Shown: positions 17,032-24,933 of the stretch, one piece after another
Numbering within the stretch: the first letter of the stretch is position 1
How the letters are laid out: every line of letters begins with the position of its first letter
From: Myxococcales bacterium
GTDB taxonomy: Bacteria > Myxococcota_A > Polyangia > Polyangiales > Polyangiaceae
Reading direction: 5' to 3'
NCBI GenBank assembly: GCA_012514535.1
Contig: JAAZAA010000021.1
Coordinates: forward strand, 1-60,941
Length of the DNA: 60,941 bases
Position numbers and translations under genes: made by a program
The notes under the pieces: model-generated
The model's database searches: none
Told to the model about the DNA's origin: nothing
Seen by the model: only the letters and a program-made list of their open reading frames with translations

Positions 17032-17873
17032 AACTCCACCGATCCGGCGCAGAGATCTTCGTCCCCGACGGGCTCGCACCGGAGGCGGCCCTGGCGCGCA
17101 CCACGCATCTCGGCGTCGGCGCCCATCAGGACGACCTCGAGATCTTCGCCATCCACGGCATCCTCGAGTGCTTTCAGCGATCGGATCGCTGGTTCAGCGG
17201 GATCGTCGTCACCGACGGCGCGGGCAGCCCGCGGCAGGGTGAGTACGCCAGCTACGACGACGCGCAGATGAGGGCGGTCCGCCGTCGGGAGCAGAAGAAG
17301 GCCGCGTCCGTCGGCGAGTACGCGGCGCAGGTGCTCCTGGACCATCCCAGTCGCGCCGTGAAGGAGGGGGCCGCGGAGGTCGTGGAGGACCTCGCGGCGC
17401 TCGTGACGTCCTGCGCGCCGGAGGTGATCTACACTCACAACCTCGCGGACGCGCACGACACCCACGTGGCGGTGACGCTGCGCTTGTTGACGGCGCTCCA
17501 GCGCGTCGACCCGAGCGCGCGGCCACGGCGGCTCATCGGCTGCGAGGTGTGGCGGGATCTCGACTGGCTCCCCGACGAGCTCAAGGTGGCGCTGCCTCTC
17601 GACGGACACGAGAACCTGCAGGCGGCCCTGCTCGGCGTGTTCGACTCCCAGATCGCCGGCGGCAAGCGCTACGACCTCGGCGCCCTGGGGCGACGGCGCG
17701 CCCACGCCACCTTCGCCGAGAGCCACGAGGTGGATCGCCATACGGGTGTGGTGTGGGCCATGGATCTGACGGCGTTGATGCACGACGGCTCACGGGACCC
17801 GCTCGGGCTAGTCGACGAAGCGTTGAGCGCCTTTCGCCGCGACGTGATCGAGCGTTTGCGACGGCTGGCGTGA
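17028..17873 (+). CDS. PIG-L (LmbE) family deacetylase
   Basis: A 281-residue protein with the two zinc-binding motifs of PIG-L enzymes: AHQDD(L)E near residue 32 (canonical AHPDDxE) and DAHDTH near residue 141 (canonical HPDHxx). These metal-dependent enzymes remove N-acetyl groups from GlcNAc-linked substrates such as MshB's GlcNAc-inositol or GlcNAc-PI. The Pro-to-Gln change in the first motif is seen in a subset of the family and keeps the metal ligands. It is translationally coupled to the ROK-like gene, so the two probably act in turn on one amino-sugar compound. Confidence 0.87.
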   Translation: MKLHRSGAEIFVPDGLAPEAALARTTHLGVGAHQDDLEIFAIHGILECFQRSDRWFSGIVVTDGAGSPRQGEYASYDDAQMRAVRRREQKKAASVGEYAAQVLLDHPSRAVKEGAAEVVEDLAALVTSCAPEVIYTHNLADAHDTHVAVTLRLLTALQRVDPSARPRRLIGCEVWRDLDWLPDELKVALPLDGHENLQAALLGVFDSQIAGGKRYDLGALGRRRAHATFAESHEVDRHTGVVWAMDLTALMHDGSRDPLGLVDEALSAFRRDVIERLRRLA

Positions 17874-17921
17874 ACCGAAAGGCAGCTGACGTGCGCCGCG
17901 CCGTCGGCTAGCTTGCAGCCC

Positions 17922-18512
17922 ATGAAAGCTTCAGCCGGACTCCTCGGCGGCCTGCTCTTCGTCCTCGGCGCCTGCTCTGCGGCGCAGGAGAAGCGGCTGG
18001 CGGATGGTTCGTGGCAGATCCGTTGTGGTGAGTCGATGCAACGCTGCGCGAGCCGTGCGGACATGCTGTGCGGCGACGCAGGCTACGAGGTGACGGGCGG
18101 GGGCACCCGGGGCAAGGTGCTCGGCGGTCCGACCGGGTACCGGACTCGGGTGCAGGCCTCGGAGCTGATCGTGCGCTGCGGCGCCAACGACGCGAGCTCC
18201 GCGGAGGACGCGCCGAGCTCCCTGCCCACCCTGCCGAAGGCCCCGGCGCCCACCCAGTGCGTCCCCGGCGCGACCCAGGCTTGCGTGGGGCCGGGCGGGT
18301 GCAGCGGTGGCCAGGCGTGTCGAGAGGATGGAGCCGGCTTCGAGCCCTGTGACTGCGGCGAGCAGCTCCCTCGCACCACGGCTCCGGCGCCGGCTCCAGC
18401 ACCTTCCGAGCCCCCTGCGCCTCCCTCCGCGCCCCCCGCGTCGGAAGCGCCCGGCGGGGATGCCCCCGCCGGTGGGGGCTGGGAGGAGCCGAGGCCTCCG
18501 GGCGAGGGCTGA
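17922..18512 (+). CDS. Predicted lipoprotein, Cys-rich with Pro/Ala tail
   Basis: 196 residues. The ATG at 17922 gives a signal sequence ending in the lipobox LGAC (Cys18), so the protein should be lipid-anchored. The mature part starts with a Cys-containing globular segment (RCGESMQRCASRADMLCGDAGY). A second Cys cluster follows (CVPGATQACVGPGGCSGGQACREDG...CDCGE), of a kind common in myxobacterial exported proteins. The end is a Pro/Ala/Gly-rich tail of about 50 residues. The exact function is unknown. Degenerate repeats start at its stop codon. Confidence 0.8.
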   Translation: MKASAGLLGGLLFVLGACSAAQEKRLADGSWQIRCGESMQRCASRADMLCGDAGYEVTGGGTRGKVLGGPTGYRTRVQASELIVRCGANDASSAEDAPSSLPTLPKAPAPTQCVPGATQACVGPGGCSGGQACREDGAGFEPCDCGEQLPRTTAPAPAPAPSEPPAPPSAPPASEAPGGDAPAGGGWEEPRPPGEG

Positions 18513-18575
18513 CACGAGACGGCGCCGACAGGGGGACGGCGCCGCGGACATCGTCACCACGGCGCTCCGGGAACG

Positions 18576-18615
18576 GGCGCTGGCACGAAACGGCGCTGGC
18601 ACGAAACGGCGCTGA
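18576..18615. repeat. 16-bp tandem repeat after the lipoprotein gene
   Basis: Two perfect copies of GGCGCTGGCACGAAAC (18576-18591, 18592-18607) followed by a partial third. The region 18508-18540, starting at the lipoprotein stop codon (GGCTGACACGAGACGGCG), looks like an older, diverged copy. Confidence 0.75.
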
Positions 18616-18655
18616 CAAAAAGCCGAAGAGGCAGCGGGGGTGCCGCTGCCTCTTC
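18613..18655 (-). terminator. Intrinsic terminator of ugd
   Basis: A perfect 13-bp stem (GAAGAGGCAGCGG at 18625-18637 with CCGCTGCCTCTTC at 18643-18655) has a 5-nt loop. On the minus strand it is followed by GGCTTTTTG, so it is oriented to end the ugd transcript. The stem could also stop rightward transcripts from the lipoprotein gene, but there is no T-tract on that side. Confidence 0.85.
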
Positions 18656-18689
18656 GATCGCTGACAGGTTCGCTCGGGAGGGATCCAGA

Positions 18690-20018
18690 TCAGCCCTGCG
18701 CGAGCCGAACCGGACGCCCCATGCCGCGGTAGTTCAAGCCTGCAGCGGAGACGGCCTCCGGCACCAGAGCGTTGCGCCCGTCGAAGACCCAGTTCCCCCG
18801 CATCAGCGCCTTGATGCGGTCCAGCTGGGGCGCGCGGTACTCGTTCCACTCGGTGGCGACCACGAGGCAGTCCGCACCCTCGCACGCCTCGTAGGCGTTC
18901 TTTACCAGGGTGACGATGTCCGCGGTGCCGTTCGCCTGGAGGCGCTCCGCCGCGGTCTCGAGGGCCTGCGGATCGGAGGCGCGCACCTTGGCGCCACGCT
19001 GCTTGAGCTCGGTGATGAGGCGCAGCGCGGGCGCCTCGCGCACGTCGTCCGTGCGGGGCTTGAAGGCGAGGCCCCAGATGGCGACGACCTTTCCGTCCAG
19101 GCCGCCGAGGTCCCGCTCCATGTTGCTCACGAGCGACTTGACCGGGATCAGGTTCGCCTGGGTGGCGGCCTCCGCCACGCGCAGGGAGACGCCGAGCTCG
19201 TTGCCCGTGTTCACCAAGGCGCGGAGGTCCTTCGGGAAGCAGCTGCCGCCGAAGCCGAGGCCCGCGTAGAGGAACTGCATGCCGATGCGGGTGTCCGTAC
19301 CCAACGCGATGCGCACGTCTTCGACGTCCGCTCCGGTGACGTCGCAGAGCCGGGCGATCTCGTTCATGAACGAGATCTTCGTCGCGAGCATGGCGTTCGC
19401 CGCGTACTTCACGATCTCGGCGCTCTGGGGGCTCACCCGCTGCAGGCGGTTCTGCTGGCGGTTGAAGGGCGCGTAGAGGAGGTTCATCACGGCGAAGGCC
19501 TCGTCGTCGTCCGTGCCCACCACGACGCGATCGGGCTTCATGAAATCGTTGACCGCGTCGCCTTCCTTCAGGAACTCCGGGTTGGAGACGACGGAGATCT
19601 TGTGCTTCGCGTGCTTCGCGACGACCTGGCGCACACGCGCGTTCGTTCCGACCGGCACCGTGCTCTTCAGGACGAGCACGAGATCGTGCTCAGCGTGCTG
19701 GCTGACGTCGGTCGCGACCTTGAGCACATGACTCAGGTCGGCGGAGCCGTCCTCGTGGGGCGGCGTCCCGACTGCGATGAACACGGCTTTGGCGCCGCGG
19801 ATGGCTTCCTTCAGATCGGAGCTGAACGTGAGTCGTTCGGGCCAGTTGCGCTTGATGAGTTCGTCGAGTCGTGGCTCGAAGAAGGGGACCTCCCCCGCCT
19901 CGAGTCGCTTGAGCTTCGACTCATCGATGTCCACGCAGACCACGTGAGTTCCGGAGTCTGCAAAACAAGCGCCTGCCACGAGACCAACGTAGCCCGTACC
20001 AACTACAGCAATTTTCAC
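18690..20018 (-). CDS. ugd: UDP-glucose 6-dehydrogenase
   Basis: 442 residues, the usual length. It oxidises UDP-glucose to UDP-glucuronate with two NAD+. Visible are the Rossmann motif GTGYVGLVAG at residues 7-16, VGTPP near 88, the catalytic Lys in EFLKEGDAV, the catalytic Cys in GFGGSCFPKD (about residue 260) and the C-terminal WGLAFKPRTDDVREAP. UDP-glucuronate feeds exopolysaccharide or lipid A/O-antigen sugars. The start is GTG (20018); no strong ribosome-binding site precedes it. It ends at a strong terminator. Confidence 0.96.
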   Translation of the reverse strand: MKIAVVGTGYVGLVAGACFADSGTHVVCVDIDESKLKRLEAGEVPFFEPRLDELIKRNWPERLTFSSDLKEAIRGAKAVFIAVGTPPHEDGSADLSHVLKVATDVSQHAEHDLVLVLKSTVPVGTNARVRQVVAKHAKHKISVVSNPEFLKEGDAVNDFMKPDRVVVGTDDDEAFAVMNLLYAPFNRQQNRLQRVSPQSAEIVKYAANAMLATKISFMNEIARLCDVTGADVEDVRIALGTDTRIGMQFLYAGLGFGGSCFPKDLRALVNTGNELGVSLRVAEAATQANLIPVKSLVSNMERDLGGLDGKVVAIWGLAFKPRTDDVREAPALRLITELKQRGAKVRASDPQALETAAERLQANGTADIVTLVKNAYEACEGADCLVVATEWNEYRAPQLDRIKALMRGNWVFDGRNALVPEAVSAAGLNYRGMGRPVRLAQG

Positions 20019-20538
20019 GATGCCGAGTCTAGGCAGGTCGCGGCGGGCCTGTCGAGGGCTCCTGGGAGCGCAGATCGAATCGTCACCGAGGAGGTCTCAT
20101 CCCCTTCGGCCCGACCCTCGTGGGGGGGGCGGGTGCTGTCCGCTGGCTGGGGTGGGATGCTCCGCGCTCCGGAAACCCTCGCATTGTTCGGGGTTTGTTT
20201 GGAGCCTGGATCACATCGACTCCGGGGGCGCAGCGCGGGAGACGCCAGGCATCGGATGGCGAGACGTTCGACCGCGGGGTTCGGTCGCGGAGCGGCGATC
20301 GGCCCGACGTGTTTCCCTCGTCGTGTTGCCCCATTGTGCCGATTCGCCGATTGCGCCGATTGCGGTCCAGTGCCGGTCGCCGCATCGCCCGTTGCGCCGG
20401 CGGGGTGTCGCGCGGAGACGGGGAACGGTGGCCGGAGCGCCGGAGCTTGCCCGAGCCGAGCTGGCCTCAGTCCGGAGCTCGGCCTCAGTCCGGATCTCGG
20501 CCTCAGTCCGGATCTCGGCCTCAGTCCGGATCTCGGCC
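20019..20538. other. Long intergenic interval with an 18-bp tandem array
   Basis: No gene is supported in these 520 bases. Content: an ordinary GC-rich stretch, a short run of CGATT-containing near-repeats around 20340-20365 (CCGATTCGCCGATTGCGCCG), and the 18-bp array from 20465. The ugd promoter should be in the part nearest 20019, but no clear elements are visible. Confidence 0.6.
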
Positions 20539-20554
20539 TCAGTCCGGATCTCGG
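20465..20554. repeat. 18-bp tandem repeat, five units
   Basis: Five head-to-tail units of CCTCAGTCCGGATCTCGG (20465-20482 with one G-for-T change, then 20483, 20501, 20519 and 20537). The TerB-like gene's stop codon (TCA at 20539-20541) lies in the fifth unit. Each further unit repeats the same last codons and stop in frame, because 18 is a multiple of three. Confidence 0.93.
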
Positions 20555-21111
20555 GAGAGGCGCTCGAGGAGCGCGTTCGCTTCCGCCTCGGAGAAACCGA
20601 ACCAGCGGGCGAGCTCGTCGATCAGGTGGTTCTCTTCGTCCGCCACCTGATCGTCGGCGAGGGCGACCGCGGCGGCGAGAGCGAAGGCGCTCTCCGCTTC
20701 GCTCGGTTGGGACGACAGCTCCTGAGCGATCTCCCGGAGGCGCGTCTCCCTGCCTTGCACGGCCAAACGTCCGGCATAGGTCTGGAGCATGACGTCGATC
20801 GTCCCCGAGTGGAGCACGTCACCGGTCAAGCCGCGGATGGCACCGCGCACCGCGTCTCGTTCCGTGTCGGCCAGCGTGCCGTCCGCGGCCATCATGAGGA
20901 ACATCGTCTCGGCGACGGGATCGACACGTTGCAGCGCCGCCTTCTCTTCCTCCGTGAGGAGCCCCGCGCGAGCCAAGGTCTCGTAGGCAGAAGACAGTAC
21001 GGCGCTGCCGCGGCGCCCGCTCTCGAGGAGCGCGTCTCGCAGCCGCTCGATCGTGCCGGTCCGAATGCGCATGATGTCCCGAGCGTATCCGGGCTCGGGG
21101 CAGCGGTCCAT
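20539..21111 (-). CDS. TerB-like (tellurite-resistance TerB fold) protein
   Basis: A 190-residue helical protein with the pattern of TerB domains: a first half-repeat (AETMFLMMAADGTLADTERDAVRGAI) and a second (AFALAAAVALADDQVADEENHLIDELARWFG), each with the acidic metal-binding turns ADGTLADTE and ADDQVADEE. TerB-fold proteins bind divalent metals and are linked to membrane-associated stress responses. The sequence alone does not give a role. Start ATG at 21111 or 21072; longer forms would run into low-complexity repeats and the divergent regulator gene. Confidence 0.75.
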   Translation of the reverse strand: MDRCPEPGYARDIMRIRTGTIERLRDALLESGRRGSAVLSSAYETLARAGLLTEEEKAALQRVDPVAETMFLMMAADGTLADTERDAVRGAIRGLTGDVLHSGTIDVMLQTYAGRLAVQGRETRLREIAQELSSQPSEAESAFALAAAVALADDQVADEENHLIDELARWFGFSEAEANALLERLSRDPD

Positions 21112-21234
21112 CCCGGTGTCCGGCGGCCGCACCTCGGCGGGCAGCGCCCCCAGTCGCTCCCGGGGAGGGCGCGCCGCGGAGCCCCCCGAAGCTCCGTGCG
21201 GGGGAGCTCGGAGCGGAGACAGGGGAGGGCTCGG

Positions 21235-21293
21235 GGGGGACTGGGCCACCGGGGATTGGGCCACGGGGGACTGGGGCCACGGGGGACTGGCTC
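21235..21293. repeat. 15-16-bp tandem repeat upstream of the TerB-like gene
   Basis: Four degenerate copies of GGGGGACTGGGCCAC, lying between the TerB-like gene and the divergent sigma-54 regulator. They sit in the shared upstream region, so they could affect promoter spacing. No recognised operator matches. Confidence 0.75.
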
Positions 21294-21400
21294 CCCGCGG
21301 CGGGGAGCGCGGGTGACCTACGTCCCGTTCGCGCTGCGGAGGGGCACTGTGGTCGGCCCTGTAAAGATGGGTAGGGCACGGGCGTATTTCCTCTGTGACC

Positions 21401-22909
21401 ATGGGCGAGGAACTTGCAGCTGCACGAGATTCCGAGCTGGTGCCCGAGGAGGACGGCGGTGAGCCGCGCTCGACCGCTCCCCCTTCATCGAAGCCCCAGT
21501 CTGGTCTGCGTCCGGAGCTGGTGGCCATCGTCGATGACGACCCAACGGCCCGACGACTCATGAGGTTCTGGCTCGAACGGGCTGGCTACCGGACCGTGGA
21601 GTTCGTCTGCGGTCGAGACGCGGTCGAGCACCCCGGTGAGCCACCGGCGATCGCCTGTGTCGATCTCGGGCTCGGGGATGTGTCGGGGATCGAGGTGATC
21701 CGTCATTTGAGGGCCCTGGACGCGGAGATGCCCACCATCGTCGTGACCGCGCAGCGGGAGGTGGAGACGGCGGTGGCCGCGATGCGTGCCGGCGCCTACG
21801 ACTACGTCACGAAGCCCCTCGACTGTGATCGCCTCCTGCACGCCGTCGGCCGCGCCAAGGAGCGACGCTCCCTGGCGTTGAGCGTGAAGCGCCTGCGCTC
21901 GGCCCTCGGGGAGAAGACCGTGCTGGGATCCATCGTGGGCCAGTCGCGCCCGATGCGGGAGCTCGCACAGCAGGTCACGCGGGTCCTCGAGAGCGACGTG
22001 GCGGTGTGCATCTTCGGAGAGAGCGGGACGGGGAAGGAGCTGGTGGCGCGGGCGATCCACAACGGCGGGCCTCGCAAGCACGGACCGTTCGTCGCCATCA
22101 ACTGCGCCGGAATCCCCGAGTCGCTCCAGGAGTCGGAGCTCTTCGGCCACGAGCGGGGCGCGTTCACCGGGGCCACCCAGATGCGGCGTGGGCGCTTCGA
22201 GCAGGCGCACGGCGGGACCCTGTTCCTGGACGAGCTCGGCGAGATGAGCCTGGCGACCCAGGCGGCGCTCCTGCGCACGCTGCAGGAGCGCACGATCCGG
22301 CGCGTCGGTGGAGCCGTCGAGACGCCCGTGGACGTCCGCATCGTCTGCGCCACCCACCGGGACCTGCGCGACGAGGTGGAGGCGGGGCGGTTCCGCGAGG
22401 ATCTGTACTTCCGTCTGGTGGTGTATCCGATCCACTTGCCCCCCCTGCGTCAGCGCAAGGAGGACATCCCGGTCCTCGTGGGGCACTTCCTGCGCAAGTT
22501 GTCCTCGGACGTGGGGCGTCGCGTCGAGCGCATCGAGCCGGAGGCCCTCGATGCCCTGATGCGTCACTCGTGGCCGGGGAACGTGCGCGAGCTGGAGAAC
22601 GTCGTGCACCGGAGCCTCCTGGCTTGCTCCAGCGACGTGGTGAAGCTCTCCGATCTCCCCGCGGACATTCGCTGTGGGGTCCTGCCAGCGCTGCCGCCAG
22701 CGCCGGATCGACCGGGCGGAGGTCGCTGGGCGGAGGAGTTCCCGGAGGACGAGGTGGTGCCCTTGCGAGAGCTCGAGCGCAGGGCGATCCAACACGCGCT
22801 CAAGGTGACCCAAGGCAGCGTCAGCAAGGCCGCCAAGATGCTGGGCATCGGCCGCGCGACGCTGTACCGGCGCATCGCGAGCCTGGAGCTGTCGCAGGAC
22901 GTCGCGTGA
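21401..22909 (+). CDS. Sigma-54-dependent response regulator (NtrC family)
   Basis: 502 residues in three parts. The receiver domain is at about 40-155, with phospho-acceptor Asp88 (CVDLG) and Lys in VTKPL. The AAA+ domain is at about 180-415, with Walker A GESGTGKE, the sigma-54 contact loop GAFTGA, Walker B TLFLDELGEM and WPGNVREL. A Fis-type helix-turn-helix ends the protein (SVSKAAKMLGIGRATLYRRI). When phosphorylated it should open RpoN promoters. The stop overlaps the hybrid kinase start (GTGA), making that kinase its probable partner. A 40-residue acidic/Ser/Pro N-terminus precedes the receiver; GTG 21395 is an alternative start. Confidence 0.95.
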   Translation: MGEELAAARDSELVPEEDGGEPRSTAPPSSKPQSGLRPELVAIVDDDPTARRLMRFWLERAGYRTVEFVCGRDAVEHPGEPPAIACVDLGLGDVSGIEVIRHLRALDAEMPTIVVTAQREVETAVAAMRAGAYDYVTKPLDCDRLLHAVGRAKERRSLALSVKRLRSALGEKTVLGSIVGQSRPMRELAQQVTRVLESDVAVCIFGESGTGKELVARAIHNGGPRKHGPFVAINCAGIPESLQESELFGHERGAFTGATQMRRGRFEQAHGGTLFLDELGEMSLATQAALLRTLQERTIRRVGGAVETPVDVRIVCATHRDLRDEVEAGRFREDLYFRLVVYPIHLPPLRQRKEDIPVLVGHFLRKLSSDVGRRVERIEPEALDALMRHSWPGNVRELENVVHRSLLACSSDVVKLSDLPADIRCGVLPALPPAPDRPGGGRWAEEFPEDEVVPLRELERRAIQHALKVTQGSVSKAAKMLGIGRATLYRRIASLELSQDVA

Positions 22910-24933
22910 CCCCGCGAGCCGGGCACCTCGATCCGGAGCTCCTCGAGGCCCTGGCGGCTCTCGGGGTTGGCCCGGACGCAGCCCCCAGCGCCGCCAGCTG
23001 GGGCCCGTGCCTGGAGGCGATCTCGGAGGTGCTCCGGCTCCGCGAAGAGGAGGTGGAGGCGCGCTCGCACCGGGTGATCGGGCGCCTGAGCGACGAGGCG
23101 CGGAGCGCCGAGCGGGTGTTCGAGTCGTTCCTGGGAACGATGAGCCACGAGCTGCGCACTCCGATCGCGGTGATCGTCGGATGCCTGGAGCTGCTCGACG
23201 CCGGAGGTCTGGACGGAGAGCGTCGCGGCACCCTCACCACGGGCAAACAGGCGGCGCTCGATCTGATCCGCACCATCGACGACATCCTCGACTACTGTCG
23301 GGCAGAGGCGGGGGAGCTCGGCATCGTCCGACGTCCCTTCGATCTCGAGCCCCTGTTGGTCGACGTGCTCGCGCGCCATCAGCGCCAGGCGGACGCGAGC
23401 GCCGTGGCCCTCGAGCTCCGCGTCGATGGTCGCCTGCCGAAGCGCGTCGCTGGCGATGCCCACCGCATCGAGCAGGTCCTCGACGTGCTCGTCGACAATG
23501 CGTTGAAGTTCACCCGCGAGGGCTTCGTACGGGTCTCCTTGCGGCTCGAGGGCACGCCCGGCGAGGGGGAGCTGACGCTGCGCTGCGCCGTCCTCGACTC
23601 GGGGCCGGGGCTGCCGCGGGGCGCGCTCGAACGCATCTTCGCCCCGTTCCAGCAGCTCGACGACTCGCTGTCCCGTCGCCACGGCGGCATCGGGTTGGGG
23701 CTGTCTCTGGCCCAGAAGTTGGTGGGCGCCATGGGGGGCCAGCTCGAGGTATCGAGCGCGCCCGGGCGCGGTAGCGAGTTCTCGTTCACGGTCCCCCTCC
23801 AGCGCGTGGAGTCGTCTCCGGCCCCCGCCCGAGGCCCGCGACCTTGTCGGCGGAGCTCGCCGCGTCTCCTGGTGGCGGAGGACAACGACTTCAATCGCTC
23901 CTTCATCACCCGGAGCCTCGAGCTCCTGGGCTGCGTGGTGCGCGCGGTGCCCAACGGGCGGGCGGCCCTCGAGGCGATCGGCGGGTTCGAGCCGGATCTC
24001 GTCCTGCTGGACGTGCAGATGCCGGAGCTCGACGGCCTCGCGACGGCCCGCGAGATCCGCGCCCTGCGGGAGCCCTTCGCCAGCCTGCCCATTCTGGCGC
24101 TCAGCGCGAACGCGCAGCACGTGGACCGCGCCCGCTGCGAGGACGCGGGCATGGACGCGCTGCTCGCGAAGCCCGTGAGCATGGACACCCTGCGCCGCAC
24201 CCTCGAGCACTGGCTCGAGCTGTCGTTCCCCGGCTCGGCAGGGCAGCCCGCCCAGCCCGCCCAGCCCGATGCGCCGACCCTGCCGCGCGCCGCCTTCGCC
24301 CCGCCCCAGGACCTCGACCGCAGCGCTCTCGAGAAACTCGCAGCGCCCGCGGAGCTCGCCCCCGAGGAGCTCGTAGCGCCCGAGGAACCGGAGGAGCCCG
24401 CCCCCCTCACCGTCCCGGCATCGGATGGGGTGAGCTCCCCGAGCTCGGACTCGAGCCGTCGGACCGAGCCGAACGCCGACTCGGGCGGGCCGAACGGGCA
24501 GAGCGTCGCCGTCGCCCTGGGCTCGGGGACTGTCTCGGGGGCTAGTCTGGCGACGGTGCTCGCGAGCGCGTCCGGTATCCTGGATCTGGAACGGATCGAA
24601 GAGCTGGTGCAGCAAGCCGGATCCGTCGCGATCCTGCGGGAGCTGAGCGCCATCTTCCTGGCGGACATGGGGGTGCGCCTCGAAGGGCTGAGCGAGGCGG
24701 TCAGCGCCGGCGATCGGGAGCTGGTGCGGCGTCTCGCCCACGCCGTGAAGGGCTCCTCCGCCAACTTCGGTGCCCTCGAGATGGCGCAGTTCGCCGAGCG
24801 CATCGAGCAAGAGGTCGGGGACGGGCCGCGCACGAGCGACCTGCGTGACCTGCAGCGGGCGTTCGTCGAGGTGCGCCGTGTGCTCGAGGAGGTGGTGCTC
24901 GGCGAGGAGGCCTCGAACGCCTGCGCGCGCTGA
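22906..24933 (+). CDS. Soluble hybrid histidine kinase with receiver and Hpt domains
   Basis: 675 residues with no membrane segment. HisKA has His81 in FLGTMSHELRTP. The HATPase domain is at about 190-305 (DNALKFT, DSGPGLP, GGIGLGLSLAQ). The receiver is at about 320-440 with Asp369 in LLDVQMPELDG. A low-complexity Pro/Glu/Ser linker spans about 440-550, and the C-terminal Hpt domain has His612 in LAHAVKGSSANFGA. This is a full His-Asp-His phosphorelay in one chain, ready to pass phosphate to the receiver of the adjacent sigma-54 regulator. It starts with GTG overlapping that gene's stop. The input domain (first 60 residues) is short and unrecognised, so the signal probably comes from a partner protein. 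Confidence 0.93.
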   Translation: MTPRAGHLDPELLEALAALGVGPDAAPSAASWGPCLEAISEVLRLREEEVEARSHRVIGRLSDEARSAERVFESFLGTMSHELRTPIAVIVGCLELLDAGGLDGERRGTLTTGKQAALDLIRTIDDILDYCRAEAGELGIVRRPFDLEPLLVDVLARHQRQADASAVALELRVDGRLPKRVAGDAHRIEQVLDVLVDNALKFTREGFVRVSLRLEGTPGEGELTLRCAVLDSGPGLPRGALERIFAPFQQLDDSLSRRHGGIGLGLSLAQKLVGAMGGQLEVSSAPGRGSEFSFTVPLQRVESSPAPARGPRPCRRSSPRLLVAEDNDFNRSFITRSLELLGCVVRAVPNGRAALEAIGGFEPDLVLLDVQMPELDGLATAREIRALREPFASLPILALSANAQHVDRARCEDAGMDALLAKPVSMDTLRRTLEHWLELSFPGSAGQPAQPAQPDAPTLPRAAFAPPQDLDRSALEKLAAPAELAPEELVAPEEPEEPAPLTVPASDGVSSPSSDSSRRTEPNADSGGPNGQSVAVALGSGTVSGASLATVLASASGILDLERIEELVQQAGSVAILRELSAIFLADMGVRLEGLSEAVSAGDRELVRRLAHAVKGSSANFGALEMAQFAERIEQEVGDGPRTSDLRDLQRAFVEVRRVLEEVVLGEEASNACAR

